41,590 bases of DNA from Amanita rubescens (taxonomy: Eukaryota > Basidiomycota > Agaricomycetes > Agaricales > Amanitaceae), in NCBI GenBank assembly GCA_015039365.1, contig WION01000464.1:1-41590 (forward strand), given 5' to 3'. Of the stretch, positions 1-11,100 are shown piece after piece. A program made the position numbers and the translations under genes. The notes under the pieces are model-generated. The model was not told where the DNA came from, made no database searches, and worked only from the letters and a program-made list of their open reading frames with translations. Within the stretch, counting starts at the first letter, position 1. Each line of letters opens with the position of its first letter.

Positions 1-246
1 ACGATCTCCTCACTTCAGACTGAGGTGAGCTCCTCGTGCTGTTTCTTGCTCAAATTCATGTTAACGATTGTCTTGTGCTAGTCAGAATGAACCTATAGTA
101 ACTCAGTTTTTGAATCACCATCCAGCAGCATTTGCCGAAGTTGTTTGTACATGTCCCACCAAAAAGATAATCTTTTTAACCCTTTTATGTACCTAAAAAG
201 GCAGCAAATGTCACCTCGCCCCCGCAAGTGTGGGAAACTATCTCGC

Positions 247-252
247 TATAAA
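247..252 (+). promoter_or_regulatory. TATA-like box overlapping the first possible ATG
   Basis: TATAAA reads directly into the ATG at 252. If it acts as a TATA box, transcription would begin about 30 bp downstream, beyond that ATG, so the in-frame ATG at 297 would be the first one in the mRNA. This is inference from the sequence alone. Confidence 0.4.
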
Positions 253-2739
253 TGGGTGAATTAGTAGTTCTACCATGCAACTTGCCCGGTGCTGTCATGT
301 CGCTGCAGCTTGACAGTTTTGATTGGGGCAATCCGCGAAGTTTCTTTGAGGCGGTGGCCGTCGGTGGATTACCGATGCCTTCATCATTTCCTACACCAGA
401 AGAGGTTCGCAAAGAAGCGTTTCCACGCTCTCGAAGTATATTCTCAGACTGGACCTTCCTAAACCATATCATCGAGCGGTATGAAGCGACCATACGGAAG
501 CGTTGGTCGAGAAAGACACGGGAGCAGCGCAAGACGATTTTGCTCGCTGCCTGGCCCAATATGTCTCCTACCCATCGCCCAGATTTTGATGCTTTCGCAA
601 GGAGGAAACCAGGACGGCAGCTAATGTCCAGAGATTCATATATGTGGCCATACATCAATCTCGAGGACTTAGTGAAGCCGAAGCTGTTGCTTATCTTTCT
701 AAACGCCCGTGGTCGTAACCCTCCAGGCGCGTTTGCCACTGCCGACGAGGATTCTGTTAGATTTGGGATAGTAACCAAAAACCTTGTACCAACTTTCCTG
801 AACGATTATACCATGATGTTCACGGGGAGAAACACGCCGGATGTATATGGAGAACTCATCGCTTGGGATGATGAACCTGACGCCTTTTCGTGGTTGATGG
901 CTCGCAGGGGCATGCAACCAGGTGAAGGGCTCCAGTTACTTCAAATACAAGAGCGACTCTATCACTTTCTGGTAGAGTGTTGCCTCGCCATACTACACGA
1001 TATACCGCGGGAGTCCTTGTTGCAGGGTGACATACCTGTCCAGCCAGAACCCCCAGCCCTTTCCACATCTGAAGCCGGATTAAGCTCGCTGGCGACCGTG
1101 GCCACGGAAGGGCCATACCGCCTCCCAGCCAGACTTGATCTCGTCCGCATACTTGAGATCATTGCCGCAAAACGTTCTGCTGCAGAAGATCATATCTGGT
1201 CCTTGCGAGAAGATCCTGGCTATTTCGCCGATGTCGTATTGGCCATGAAAGAACATCAATTGGAAACGCTTCCCGACACTCGAGGAAATCGACATCCTTC
1301 CCTTAGACCCCATACAGAAGGGGCATTTTGGAACAAGATGCTTGGCATCGTTGTCGCAGATGCCGATGTCTCTCTGGCTGGCTGGGATGAAATCCACCGA
1401 CAAATCACCGATGTTCAGTTGTTAATGGCGAAATACGAAAATGACATACTGCCTGAAAAAGATCTTCCCGAGGAACTTTTGAAGGCATTCTTAACCCTCG
1501 ACTATACTTTAGAACAGTCCACAAAGGGTCCTATTCACAAGCTGAAGGTCAGCCTTCCAGCTTCTCCTCGTGTCCGAGCACTCTTTGTTCGTGAACCTCC
1601 GGCCCCAAACAGCTCTATTATTCGTGTGAGTAGACAGAGACCGCCTGGTGACAAAGGTAGTCCTGTTTTGGATATTCGAGACAATGTGGGACGAAGGGCA
1701 GTTGCACCTTGCTGGTCTGAATACCCTGATGGACGAGATGGATAGGCTGATTCAGAGCGATTTAAAGCTCAAAGAGCTCATATCCCCATGGGTAGCCAAC
1801 ATTATCTCCGACTTATCGGTCATTTCCGAATGCCGACATCAAATATCGCTTTACCAACCTTGGGCCGCGGGTTTCGAGAACGCATCGGCGGAGCATGAAG
1901 AGTATCTCAAAGGAAACTTTGATGATACTGTCAAGGAATGGACGCAATTCCATAAGTCTTTTGATGGAACATCATTAGGCAAGCTTGGAGCTCCATTGGA
2001 GGGAAGATTCTTCTATCCTGTCGAGAAACGCAGAACCCGCGAAACCACCGAAGCAATGCGGCGAGCTGAGTCAAATCTTGATGAATTCTGGGCATATGTG
2101 GACAGGTTTCTTGTTAACAAGGCTGGGATGTCGCACCATCAGGCTTTACGCCACTTGTTATCTGACGATCACATACTGCGTAGGACTCCCGAATGGGTTG
2201 AGAATCCTGAAGCTTCAAGGCAAGATTCCCAGCCTCATAACCCAGAGGACCTCTGTCAACCCCTCTCTCAGCTCTACTTTGAGCTTGAACATCGCACTCA
2301 AAGCACTCTCAGTCCCGAGAAAGAGTCGCTGCGGAAGTCAAAGGTCAAAACCCGTGGTACAGCCCAAGTAGTGGAACTACCTGCGAATGTGATTCCGGAG
2401 GCTATGTCTGAAATCGGTGTTGAGCCTTCGTTCACAGTTGACAAACGGGCCTTTCAAATCTTCTCGACCCTCTTCTACACGCCCTCCAGGACTTCGCAGC
2501 CTGGAGAAATTGCATGGACCGATTTTCTCCATGCGATGGGCTCCGTGGGCTTTGGAATCGAGAAGTTGTACGGATCTGTGTGGCAGTTCACGCCGGGAAG
2601 TTTAGATGCTGGGAGCAGTATTCAATTCCATGAACCTCATCCAAGCGGGAAGCTGCCCTTCCGGACAGTGAGACGCAATGGGAGAAGGCTATTCAGGGCG
2701 TATGGATGGCACGCGGGGATGTTTAGGTTATGCGAGTAG
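252..2739 (+). CDS. Conserved fungal protein of unknown function
   Basis: Two exons, 252-1625 and 1681-2739, joined by a 55-bp phase-0 intron (GTGAGT donor), give about 810 residues. The start may be the ATG at 252 or the in-frame ATG at 297; a TATAAA overlapping the first ATG favours the second. Near residues 70-120 is a stretch with a basic motif (RKRWSRKTREQRK) followed by AWPNMSPTHRPDF. I recognise this as typical of a large fungal family with no assigned function. The C-terminal 100 residues are compact and end in an aromatic, basic block (FHEPHPSGKLPFRTVRRNG, then RAYGWHAGMF), probably a small folded domain. I see no signal peptide, membrane span or catalytic motif. The polarity and length suggest a soluble cytosolic or nuclear protein. 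No function is claimed. Confidence 0.75.
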
Positions 2740-3073
2740 CTCCACTAAAGCCGTCGGTCATGAATGATTTACTAGTAATCTAGTTTCTATCCCGGATGTA
2801 ATGTATTATAACTCACGTTAAATGTAACACAGGGCCCTCAGATCTCAGAGCCCGAGTCTAGGGGTTAGCACTTAGCGACAAACTGTAGACCCAGGTCGAT
2901 GACTTGGTGCAAGTACTGATAAAAGGCGTCAGTGGAACAGTCGCGGTGGAAGGAGCTGGGAGAGGAAGACCTCTCAAATAGCTGGTGTGGTGTAGGTGCT
3001 CACCGACAATTCATCGTCATCTGTATACGCGAGATCCGGTTTTGAATCCGACCTTGTCGTCCTTTAAAATAAA
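2740..3073. other. Intergenic, 334 bp
   Basis: This lies between the unknown-function gene and the sirtuin, both on the plus strand. I see no open frame or repeat. It should hold the 3' end of the first transcript and the sirtuin promoter. An AT-rich CTTTAAAATAAAATG run sits directly at the sirtuin start codon. Confidence 0.5.
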
Positions 3074-4263
3074 ATGGGCGCTTTGATGGAGGCGACGGTG
3101 CGTGGCCGGGCACTCATTGAGTCCGCCTGTGCGTGCGATATGACACCCTCTGCGGATAAGGATGCCTTCAGAGGGATCCTTGCCTCATCTAAGAACATAA
3201 TTATCCTCTCCGGTGCCGGCTTGTCTGCAGCATCAGGTTGACCAGAATTCCTGTTGATTCAGTGCCAACCAACTGACCTGCGCTTACACAAGGCATTCCA
3301 ACCTATCGCGGACAAAGTAACTCGTTGTGGACTCAGAACGTAAGATATCAGCGATGATTTAACAACCTGAAAACCCATGACAGGACCAATGCAGCCAGTC
3401 GCACTTGCTGCACGAGAGAATTTCAACAAGAACCCAAGTTCATCGTGGTCCTTTTACCACCCTCGTCGTGCAGCGTATGTGTCAATAGACGGAGCTCTTC
3501 TCCAGTCGTTAACAAAGGCATATACCACATGACGCAGTTACCTCGATGTTAAACCCAACAACGCCCATCGTGCCTTGGCAATCCTGAACAATCCATCGAC
3601 ATTATCTCGCATTGCCCCAAACGCCCAATCTCCTCCACTCCATGTCACTCAGAATATCGACGAGTTATCACTGCGCGTTCTGAACGAGTTTCCTCAAGAT
3701 ACCAAAAACGATGCTGAGCAGCACCTAATCCAAATGCACGGGTCGATATTTAGAACGCGATGCTTGTCGTGCCAGCATGTCAGGCACAGCTACGATCCAT
3801 ATCTTTCCTCGGCATTGAAAGATCTCAAAGCAGGGGAAGAGTTTCCTGTCGATAAGCTACCGAGGTGCGGAGGAGATTCATGGGCGGGGTCCAATCGGTA
3901 TGGCAAATGTGGCGGTTTGTTGAGGCCGGATGTCGTTTGGTTTGGAGAGGTCCCACCCCAGCTGGGCGAAATTACGAGAAAAATGACATGGTGCGATCTC
4001 TTGTTGGTAGTTGGTACATCAGCATTGGTGAGACTATTATTCTCGTTTCAAAGTCGGTGCTGAGGAATAACTTTTGGTTCAAGGTACAACCGGCGGCTGG
4101 TTTTCCTGCTCAGGTGAAGCAACACGGTGGAAAAGTCGCCATCTTCAACGCGGAACGATCCAAGGGCGACGAGGATGTCGATTTTTTGTTTTTGGGTAGC
4201 TGTGAAAAGACGTTATCAGATGTGTTGGGTGTTCAGGGAGATATTGCGAACGTTTGGACGTGA
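3074..4263 (+). CDS. Sirtuin, SIRT5-like NAD-dependent lysine deacylase
   Basis: Five exons (3074-3236, 3293-3339, 3395-3474, 3538-4027, 4084-4263) give 319 residues. Sirtuins remove acyl groups from lysine using NAD, releasing nicotinamide and O-acyl-ADP-ribose. Visible motifs are [15 protein letters not shown] (NAD binding), TQNID, the catalytic histidine in MHGS (about residue 164), RCLSC and GKCGG zinc cysteines, and [12 protein letters not shown]. The segment SFYHPRR keeps the YxxR pair that binds succinyl or malonyl groups in SIRT5 and CobB (class III), so it may be a desuccinylase/demalonylase rather than a pure deacetylase; this is inferred. The second zinc cysteine pair is spaced C-x13-C, wider than in human SIRT5. 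I see no clear mitochondrial presequence. It lies 50 bp upstream of the dehydrogenase gene on the same strand. Confidence 0.9.
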
Positions 4264-4281
4264 ACTATTTGAAATGTGTCA

Positions 4282-4289
4282 TATATATA
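4282..4289 (+). promoter_or_regulatory. TATA-like sequence between sirtuin and dehydrogenase genes
   Basis: TATATATA lies inside the 50-bp spacer, 25 bp before the dehydrogenase ATG. It could be a core promoter element of that gene lying within the sirtuin 3' end. An AT run of this size also arises by chance. Confidence 0.35.
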
Positions 4290-4313
4290 GATTGCGCATT
4301 GAAAGCTCTTTCC

Positions 4314-5981
4314 ATGGTTCCAGGTCAGCTTCAGAAGGCCGTACGATGGCATCGTCCTTCGTACGACATCCGGGTCGAGGACGTTCCTGTACCACGGTCG
4401 GTCCCCTTACTAGTATTACTATCGATTCCCAGACTGACGGTAGATGCACCAGAATACAAGATTCTAATGATGCTATAGTCAAAGTCAAAGTATGTCGTTA
4501 CAAGTCGCATGATGTCAATCATCGACTAATACCAATAGCTTGCGGGCCTCTGCGGTGCGTCCGCTAACATACAGTTACGATGTATAATTCTGACGCAAAG
4601 TAATGACTGCAGGAAGCGATCTACACATTTATAGAAATCACGATTCCAGTGTCGACAAAGTGTACGTCGCATATCCACCACAACGTTCCATTACCGTGTG
4701 TTGACACATTGAAAGCCATACTTGCGGACACGAATTCATTGGCGAAGTTGTGGCTCTCGGGTCGAATTATGGACCTCAATCAACAGGCAGGACGCCGCTT
4801 TACGCCACTCTGAAGATTGGAGATAAGGTTGTATCACCATTCACGACAAACTGCGGGGATTGTCTGTGCGCTTCGTCATCTTTCCGCCGGTTCATCAGGA
4901 ATTCTGATCCGCTATAAACAGCGCGTGTCGCCTTGGTTACACAGCACGCTGTCCTCAGGGTAAACTTTTCGGCTCACCCGTGCTGGATGGCGGACAAGCG
5001 CAATACGTTCTGGTACCCAACGCAGGCGCAACTTTATTCAACCTCAGCGACCCCAACACATGGCCAAACCGCACGGTGACAAATGTATCTGAAAGTTCCC
5101 TTCTCGTACTTGCAGACATCCTGCCCACAGGTTCCTTTGCGGCTTTGCAATGCCTCAGCCACCCAAAGGTTCAAACCGTATTAACGGGCAATCCATGGCC
5201 GACATGTCTTCTACCTTCGGGCCCTCCTGCAGAAGTTGCAAACAACGCACCGCTAACGCAAGCAGATAGAATGTTGACCTTGGCCATTATCGGGCTCGGA
5301 CCAGTTGGATTATGCACGTCGGTGAGCCTATTGGACATGCTCGCTAGGCGTGGTCAGCAATACCAAATTGTTGCCGTGGACCTGCTCGAATCGAGGAGGA
5401 AGAAAATGGCTGCTGTATATGGCACTATCGATCAACGAGACAAGGGATCGGGAGAGTTCGTGGTTTGTTCCCCGGAGGAGGCGAAGGCTGTTGTAAAGGG
5501 ATGGACTCAAGGAGCGGGATGCACCGCTGTCATTGAGGTTCGTCGTATAAACGCGCCCAGATTCCGGAGGAATCAATTATCTCTTGCTAGGTCGTTGGAA
5601 ATAACAGTGCCCTCACATTGGCGTACGAGCTTGTCAGGGCATTCGGCGTTATCACTTCTGTTGGCGTACACGGCAAGCCTCAGTTGCCATTTACCGGAGG
5701 TGAAATGTATAACAAGAACGTGTCCCTCGATTTTGGAAGGTGTCCTGCGCGGGCCATGTTCCACATGGCGTTTGAATTACTGGGTAAACGTCCACGTTCC
5801 ATATATAATCTGTTCACACTAAAACGCATTTCTAGTCAAGCGACAAGATGTGTTTGGCAAGGTTGGAGAAGCAGCGAGTCTGGTTGAGCGGATTTCGGCC
5901 CTGAGCGAGGCGGCGGAATGTTATCGAGCGTTTGACAAAGGAGAAGTGGGAAAGATTGTCTTTGACCCTTGGGGTGTCTAG
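4314..5981 (+). CDS. Zinc-dependent medium-chain alcohol dehydrogenase (GroES-like)
   Basis: Eight exons (4314-4396, 4453-4489, 4539-4554, 4613-4661, 4716-4865, 4922-5537, 5591-5783, 5836-5981) give 429 residues; the third exon is only 16 nt. The enzyme should oxidise an alcohol or polyol with NAD(P) in the cytosol. Motifs in order are LAGLCGSDLHIYR (catalytic zinc Cys, about residue 45), HTCGHEFIGEVV (His67/Glu68), NCGDCLACRLGYTARC (four-cysteine structural zinc loop), LFGSPVLDGGQAQYV, and the Rossmann glycine motif GLGPVGL followed by an acidic VAVD that suits NAD. The C-terminal part (VVGNNSALTLAYE, SVGVHG) is typical of the family. The substrate cannot be told. It starts 50 bp after the sirtuin stop and ends 39 bp before the aldolase ATG, all on the same strand. 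Confidence 0.88.
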
Positions 5982-6020
5982 AGTGGACTCGGTGGAGTAG
6001 CACGTCTTTGTCATCGAGAC

Positions 6021-7331
6021 ATGCCCATGGTCACTACCGGTTCAGCACCAACCAATCTATTCTCTGTACCAGATCTCGCCGAGGAGCTTGGCACTCACGA
6101 CGTGTTCTTGTATCCCATTCACTCGCCTGCCGTCGCCAAAGAGCTAATGGAGACGGCGTGGGCTTTAGTGGAGCCTCGCGGAAGGGGGATATACGCTACT
6201 GACGAAGCTCCTGATGTGGTCCACGGGATGTTTGTCCAAGCATCGGTGAGTGCAGGCGCTAAAGGAGAAGTGCGCAGTAAAGAGGGAGAAGATGAGACGG
6301 CGCGAAGACGTAGGTGGAGAGAATTCTCGTGTTCGTCCGTCCAAAGCGGTGATGCTTGCCTACTAAGCCTTTTTTCGAAAAAAATCTCTAATTCTAATGT
6401 TATATTATCGTAGAAGAGATATCGGGTATCATCCTCCATCCAGAGACGGTGTTCGATTTTCACTTGGCAGCATACGTTGCTGAGCGGGGCATTATACCGG
6501 GTATACGTGCGAATGGAGAATTAACGCCGTTGCCCGGCTCTCCGAACGAGTTTATGGTGCAGGGCCTGGATGGCTTGTTGCCGAGATTGCAAGGGGCCCG
6601 TGCGGCCGGTTGTAGGTTCTCCAAGTGGCGGGTTCCCATTGCGTGTACGGGAGGCGGTCTTCCGACGGAAACGGGACTTGAGATGCAAGCGGAGACGCTG
6701 GCTAGGTTCGCGGCTGTCAGTCAGGAAGCGGGGTTGGTGCCGATTGTCGAACCCGATGTCGAGTTTAGCGGCGACGCGGACTTGAGCCGGAGCGTGGAAG
6801 TGCATAGCCGAGCTATTGAACTGATCTATGAACGATGCAGGAAATATAACGTTCTATTGGAGGGTATGTCCTTCGTCTTGGTCATATGTCTGGCTGACGT
6901 GGTTTTAGGAACGCTGCTCAAGTCATCGTACGCCCAGCCGGGACTGATGCACCCATCGAGGGCGAACACGAAGCCGAGTGAGATTGCGCTCGCTATCGAC
7001 ACCATGATATCTCGGTCCGTACCCACAGCGGTTCCCGGCGTTGTGTTTTTATCAGGTGAGAAGCGAGCACATGTTAGAGTCGTTTCTGATTTTAAATTTA
7101 CCAGGCGGCTTGTCGCCGTCTACGGCAACGGCATATCTATGTGCTGTGAATGAGCTGGCGAATAAATCACCCGTATTCTCGCGGTTGCCACAGTTGTCGT
7201 TTTCGTACGGAACGGTATTGCAAGGAGAGGCGTTGAAGCATTGGGTGACGGGAGACGAGCAGGGCGCAAAGGCTGCATTCGAGAAGCAAAGCGAAGCGTA
7301 CTTCCATGCAGCAAAGGGTATTGTATACTAG
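6021..7331 (+). CDS. Class I (Schiff-base) fructose-bisphosphate aldolase-like protein
   Basis: Four exons (6021-6348, 6414-6863, 6909-7055, 7105-7331) give 383 residues, slightly longer than the usual 363. Class I aldolases split fructose 1,6-bisphosphate (or related ketose phosphates) through a lysine Schiff base. The fold landmarks are all present: RGIYATDE (Asp61, matching rabbit Asp33), FSKWRVP (Lys180, matching Lys146), PIVEPD, GTLLKSS (Lys264, matching Schiff-base Lys229), SGGLS (phosphate loop) and a C-terminal tyrosine. The residues around them differ from glycolytic enzymes (TDEAPD for ADES, LLKSSYAQPG for LLKPNMVTPG), so the substrate may differ. Yeast and most fungi use the unrelated zinc class II aldolase for glycolysis. 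The gene starts 39 bp after the dehydrogenase stop. Confidence 0.88.
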
Positions 7332-7358
7332 TGGATACTACTGACAATATAATCTCGT

Positions 7359-8108
7359 TTATGGCGAGAGTCTGTCAATCTGCCACTGAGGGTCATCGTC
7401 CGGGGTATTGGGGATGCGAAGGTAGCGAACACGGTCGTGCAGGCGAGAGGGCCGTCCACACCAGAATTCTATTTCACTGTGAAGAGATCAGCATACGATG
7501 ATGGAAAGTGTGCAAGATTCATACTCTGGAACGACACGCCAACCACCCCAGAAATCAGGCAGCGGCACTTCGCCGTCTTTGTCGTCAGATGTGACGCCAA
7601 AACGCTTCTCGACCTCGTGCAGATGCTGCATGATCTCTCCCTCCTGGATGACGGTGCTCTGGCGGCTGGCCCATGCGCCCAGACGGCTTCCAAGGGGCCT
7701 ACTCGTAAAGTATTGTTCGCTCTCCTCTCTAGATATCCTCTCTACTCTTCCGAGGATCCTAACGGAGCGATGGATCTCACGCCAGTAGAAGACGAGAGCA
7801 GCGCGAGGATTAGCATTGAGCTCGTGAGATTTACGAGAGTTATAGTTGGTGTAAAAGATGAATCCGCGGTGATCGAGTTGCTTGAAGAGGACAACGCGGG
7901 CAGATGGAATGCCTTCTGGAGTGGCGGTGGCGAGAGTCATTGCCTCTGGTTCGTGAACGTGGTCGTTGACAATGGCATGCTCGAACCAGTTTTCGAATTG
8001 CCTGAGGGGGTTTTTGTCGACGTTATTGGGTGAAATTTCTTCATGGGAGATGTATTGGACGTGCGATAAAACTTTGATTTCGTCTTGTGAGACGGCGACA
8101 TGATCCAT
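7359..8108 (-). CDS. PDX3: Pyridoxamine/pyridoxine 5'-phosphate oxidase
   Basis: Two exons on the minus strand (8108-7525 and 7476-7359), joined by a 48-bp intron, give 233 residues, the usual length. The FMN enzyme oxidises pyridoxine or pyridoxamine phosphate to pyridoxal phosphate. Recognisable blocks are [10 protein letters not shown] at the N-terminus, [18 protein letters not shown] and [13 protein letters not shown] (FMN binding), [27 protein letters not shown], and the C-terminal [13 protein letters not shown] (substrate phosphate) with a conserved DRLSP end. The second exon is needed to supply that C-terminal substrate-binding block. Its stop codon is 27 bp from the aldolase stop on the other strand, so the transcripts must overlap. 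Its start is 47 bp from the start of the divergent kelch/BTB gene. Confidence 0.93.
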
Positions 8109-8155
8109 GAGAGTCTATATCAGGCAACTCCCGTACCTTGCATTCCTCCGCTTCA

Positions 8156-11100
8156 ATGCTTCATTCCATTTACGACCTCACTACTTTTTGTAGGAAAACT
8201 TCAGGCGATGTTCCTCCAAAACTCGTTGGTGCTTCTACCACTGTCGTCTCTAGAAAAATGTATCTCTTCGTGAGCTTTCACTTTCTCTTCTCCATCTTTA
8301 CTTTTAACCGTTTATTCACCAGGGAGGACGTCTAGTCTCTGAGAGAAGAATAGTCGCAGATATGTATGCATTCGACATGGATTCTTTCACTTGGGAGAGG
8401 TTACTTGCACACCCAGATGATCATGTCCCTCGTCATCGCTATTTCCATAGTACAGATGCTTGTATGTCATCTTTTCATTTACTCTTCAATTTAATCTTCC
8501 CTAATCACCTTTAGGGAACAACCACCTCGTTGTATTCGGTGGAATGACCAATGACCCGGAACCTCAGAACACGGACGACCTCTGTGTTCTCAATGACGTC
8601 CATTTCTTTGATCTATCAACCCGACGCTGGGTTTCTGCTCCGGCCCTTCAACCAAGCCCAGAAGCCAATATTCCTCGAGCTCGTTATGCCCACCTGTCTG
8701 CCGTAACTGCCAACAAGTTGTTCATCATCGGAGGTCAGGACTTTAACAACACATGGCTAGATAACGTCTGTGTCTTCGACCTTCATAGCAGGTCCTGGAT
8801 TCAACGACGAGATTATCCCCGTCATTGCGGTACATATCGTAGCATCGCCGTTGCTTCCAGCTTGATTGTCCGTACACCTGAAGACGACGCTCGGACCTCA
8901 TCAACACTCCTCAATCCTGGAAGCCGTTTTAGAACCGCCAAGACCGAGACTTCTGCTGACCTGGAACCCACTCCTTCTGAATCGCTCATTCATTTGCCGC
9001 ACTCGGCACCTCCCTCTGAAGATCAGCCGTGCGACATCTATCTCTACAGCAACTACAATGTATGCATTAGTCCTGTATGACTGTCCTCTCTAATTAGCGT
9101 CAATTCTAGTTCACGGACGTCAAACGAGAACTAGAGGTTTTCTCTCCCCTTCCCGAAGCAGATTTCTCGATTCGGGACCAGTCATCTGCTATGACTGGGT
9201 CCACCTTTCCTCCCGGTTTACGCTTTCCTAACGGTGCTATATTGGGCACGAGTCTTATTATAGCAGGCACGTATTTGGCTCACAGTTATCAATCGTTTTC
9301 GATCTGGGCTCTGGATTTGGTCAACATGACATGGTCGCGGATAGACCCGGGAAAAGCCCTCGAAACGGGTTCCTGGTTCCGCGCCTGTCTCTGGGCCGAG
9401 GCAAGCAAGTTTCTCATTTTCGGCGATCGAAACGGGAACCTAGTCGAAGATTATAATCGCCGTCTTCTCAGCTGGGAACATGTCGCCGTAGTTGACCTCG
9501 AGGCCTTCGGCATATACCAACCGCCGCAACTCAAACCAGACTTGCGAATGCAAGAATTCGGCCTTGCGGCTCTTGAAGAACAAGTCATGGCTGATTTTGA
9601 GTTTATTTGTGATGATGGAAGACGTATACCATGCTCCAGAAAATTGCTAGAGGACAGATGGCCTTGGTTCAGAGAACAAAGACTCAAAATGCTTCAAATG
9701 GCACTTTCTACGTCCGATGTGTTGCCCTCATCGTCCATGCATACCCCCTTGCCTTCCATACCCGGCGGTCCAGATCCGCGACTGACTCCCCGTACTTTTC
9801 AATTATCCGAACCGTTCCCTATAACACTGGCGTTCCTACAATACTTTTATGCGCAAGCTCTCATAACACCGCTACAGCATGCTCCGGCTGTGCTCAGTCA
9901 ATTACTCGTCCTGTCAACGGTGTATAGTTTACCGCACCTCGAGGTACTTGTTCGCCACGCCATGCATCGCATGCTTAGCAACTCGACATCTGTGGCTGTG
10001 TACGAGGTTGCCACGTTATGTGGCTGCAGGAGTTTGCAGATTCGGGCACTCAAAACGGTGATGGTGAGTTTTTTTGTACCTGATTCGGAAATACGTTGCC
10101 CACGAGTTTTTTGTGTAGTCATACACGCAGAAGAAGCCTTTGAAGCACAAGGGTGATAGTGGTGGTGGAAGTGGAGGTGGAGGTGGAGGTGGCGGCGGCG
10201 CTGGAGATGGCGGTAAACCAGGTGGTGGTGGCTCGGGCAACGACAGCGATACGTTTACGTCCAGACCTCGGGGCACTTCGGATGCCAGGTGGCGCACGGG
10301 CGAAACCAGCACCCGGGCAGATGGTAAGGTTAACCACATTATTTATATACATGACATTCTTACCCCTGGGCTTTTTTAGGTGGTCGGCCAAGTGGAGCAA
10401 GCCAAACGGAGAGATTTGTCTCGAGCTCTGTCACCGTAGGAAGTGAGCCACTGATACGTTCACAATCGGACACGGTCGCGGTTAGACGTGAACCTCGGCA
10501 TCAGAGGAACGCACACAGCGCCGATTCGGTGCAGTCCAACGCCAGTGATTCCCTCAAATATATCGCAGTGGCGACGGGCTCTTCACGTGTCGTAAAACCT
10601 CTCAGTGAACTGCCAACGCATTCCAGAAGCAGCTCGACCTCTACTGATCACACGACCAGCGATTATGGTGAACCACTGCAGAGCGGGAATAGCCTCAGCG
10701 GTTTCCAGACGCGGTCGCGAGCACAAAGCGTGTCGAGCAGGTTGGCTACGGTAGCCGAACAAGAGAATGGCCCAGAACAGAGGCAAGAGCAGACCGAACA
10801 GCAGGGAAGAATTAAAACAAGGCCAAGGGCACAGAGTGCAGCTGGGCAGCTTCTACGACAATTCCCGGCTCCTCCCGTTCCGCTGAGGACCATGGCATCC
10901 ATGACCCAACTCTCTCAGACTCGCGGTCTGGACGAATTTACCACCACCAACATACCAAGGACTGCTCCGCCGACGAATGCACGAACGCCGCACCTGCCTT
11001 CGATCATGGTGAAAGATTTATCAGGCACAATGCATGGGCCAGAACTCGACATTGGAACGCCCGAAATCAGAGAACCCGTGGATTCAGACAGCTGGGGCAT

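Noticed and set aside
6247..6297. Extra intron in the first aldolase exon (GTGAGT at 6247)
   Set aside because: The frame is open throughout, and removing 51 bp would delete acidic residues of EGEDETARRRRW that fit the family spacing; kept as coding.
7437..8033. 198-codon plus-strand frame over the oxidase gene
   Set aside because: The minus strand encodes a full pyridoxamine-phosphate oxidase; the plus frame has no recognisable motif.
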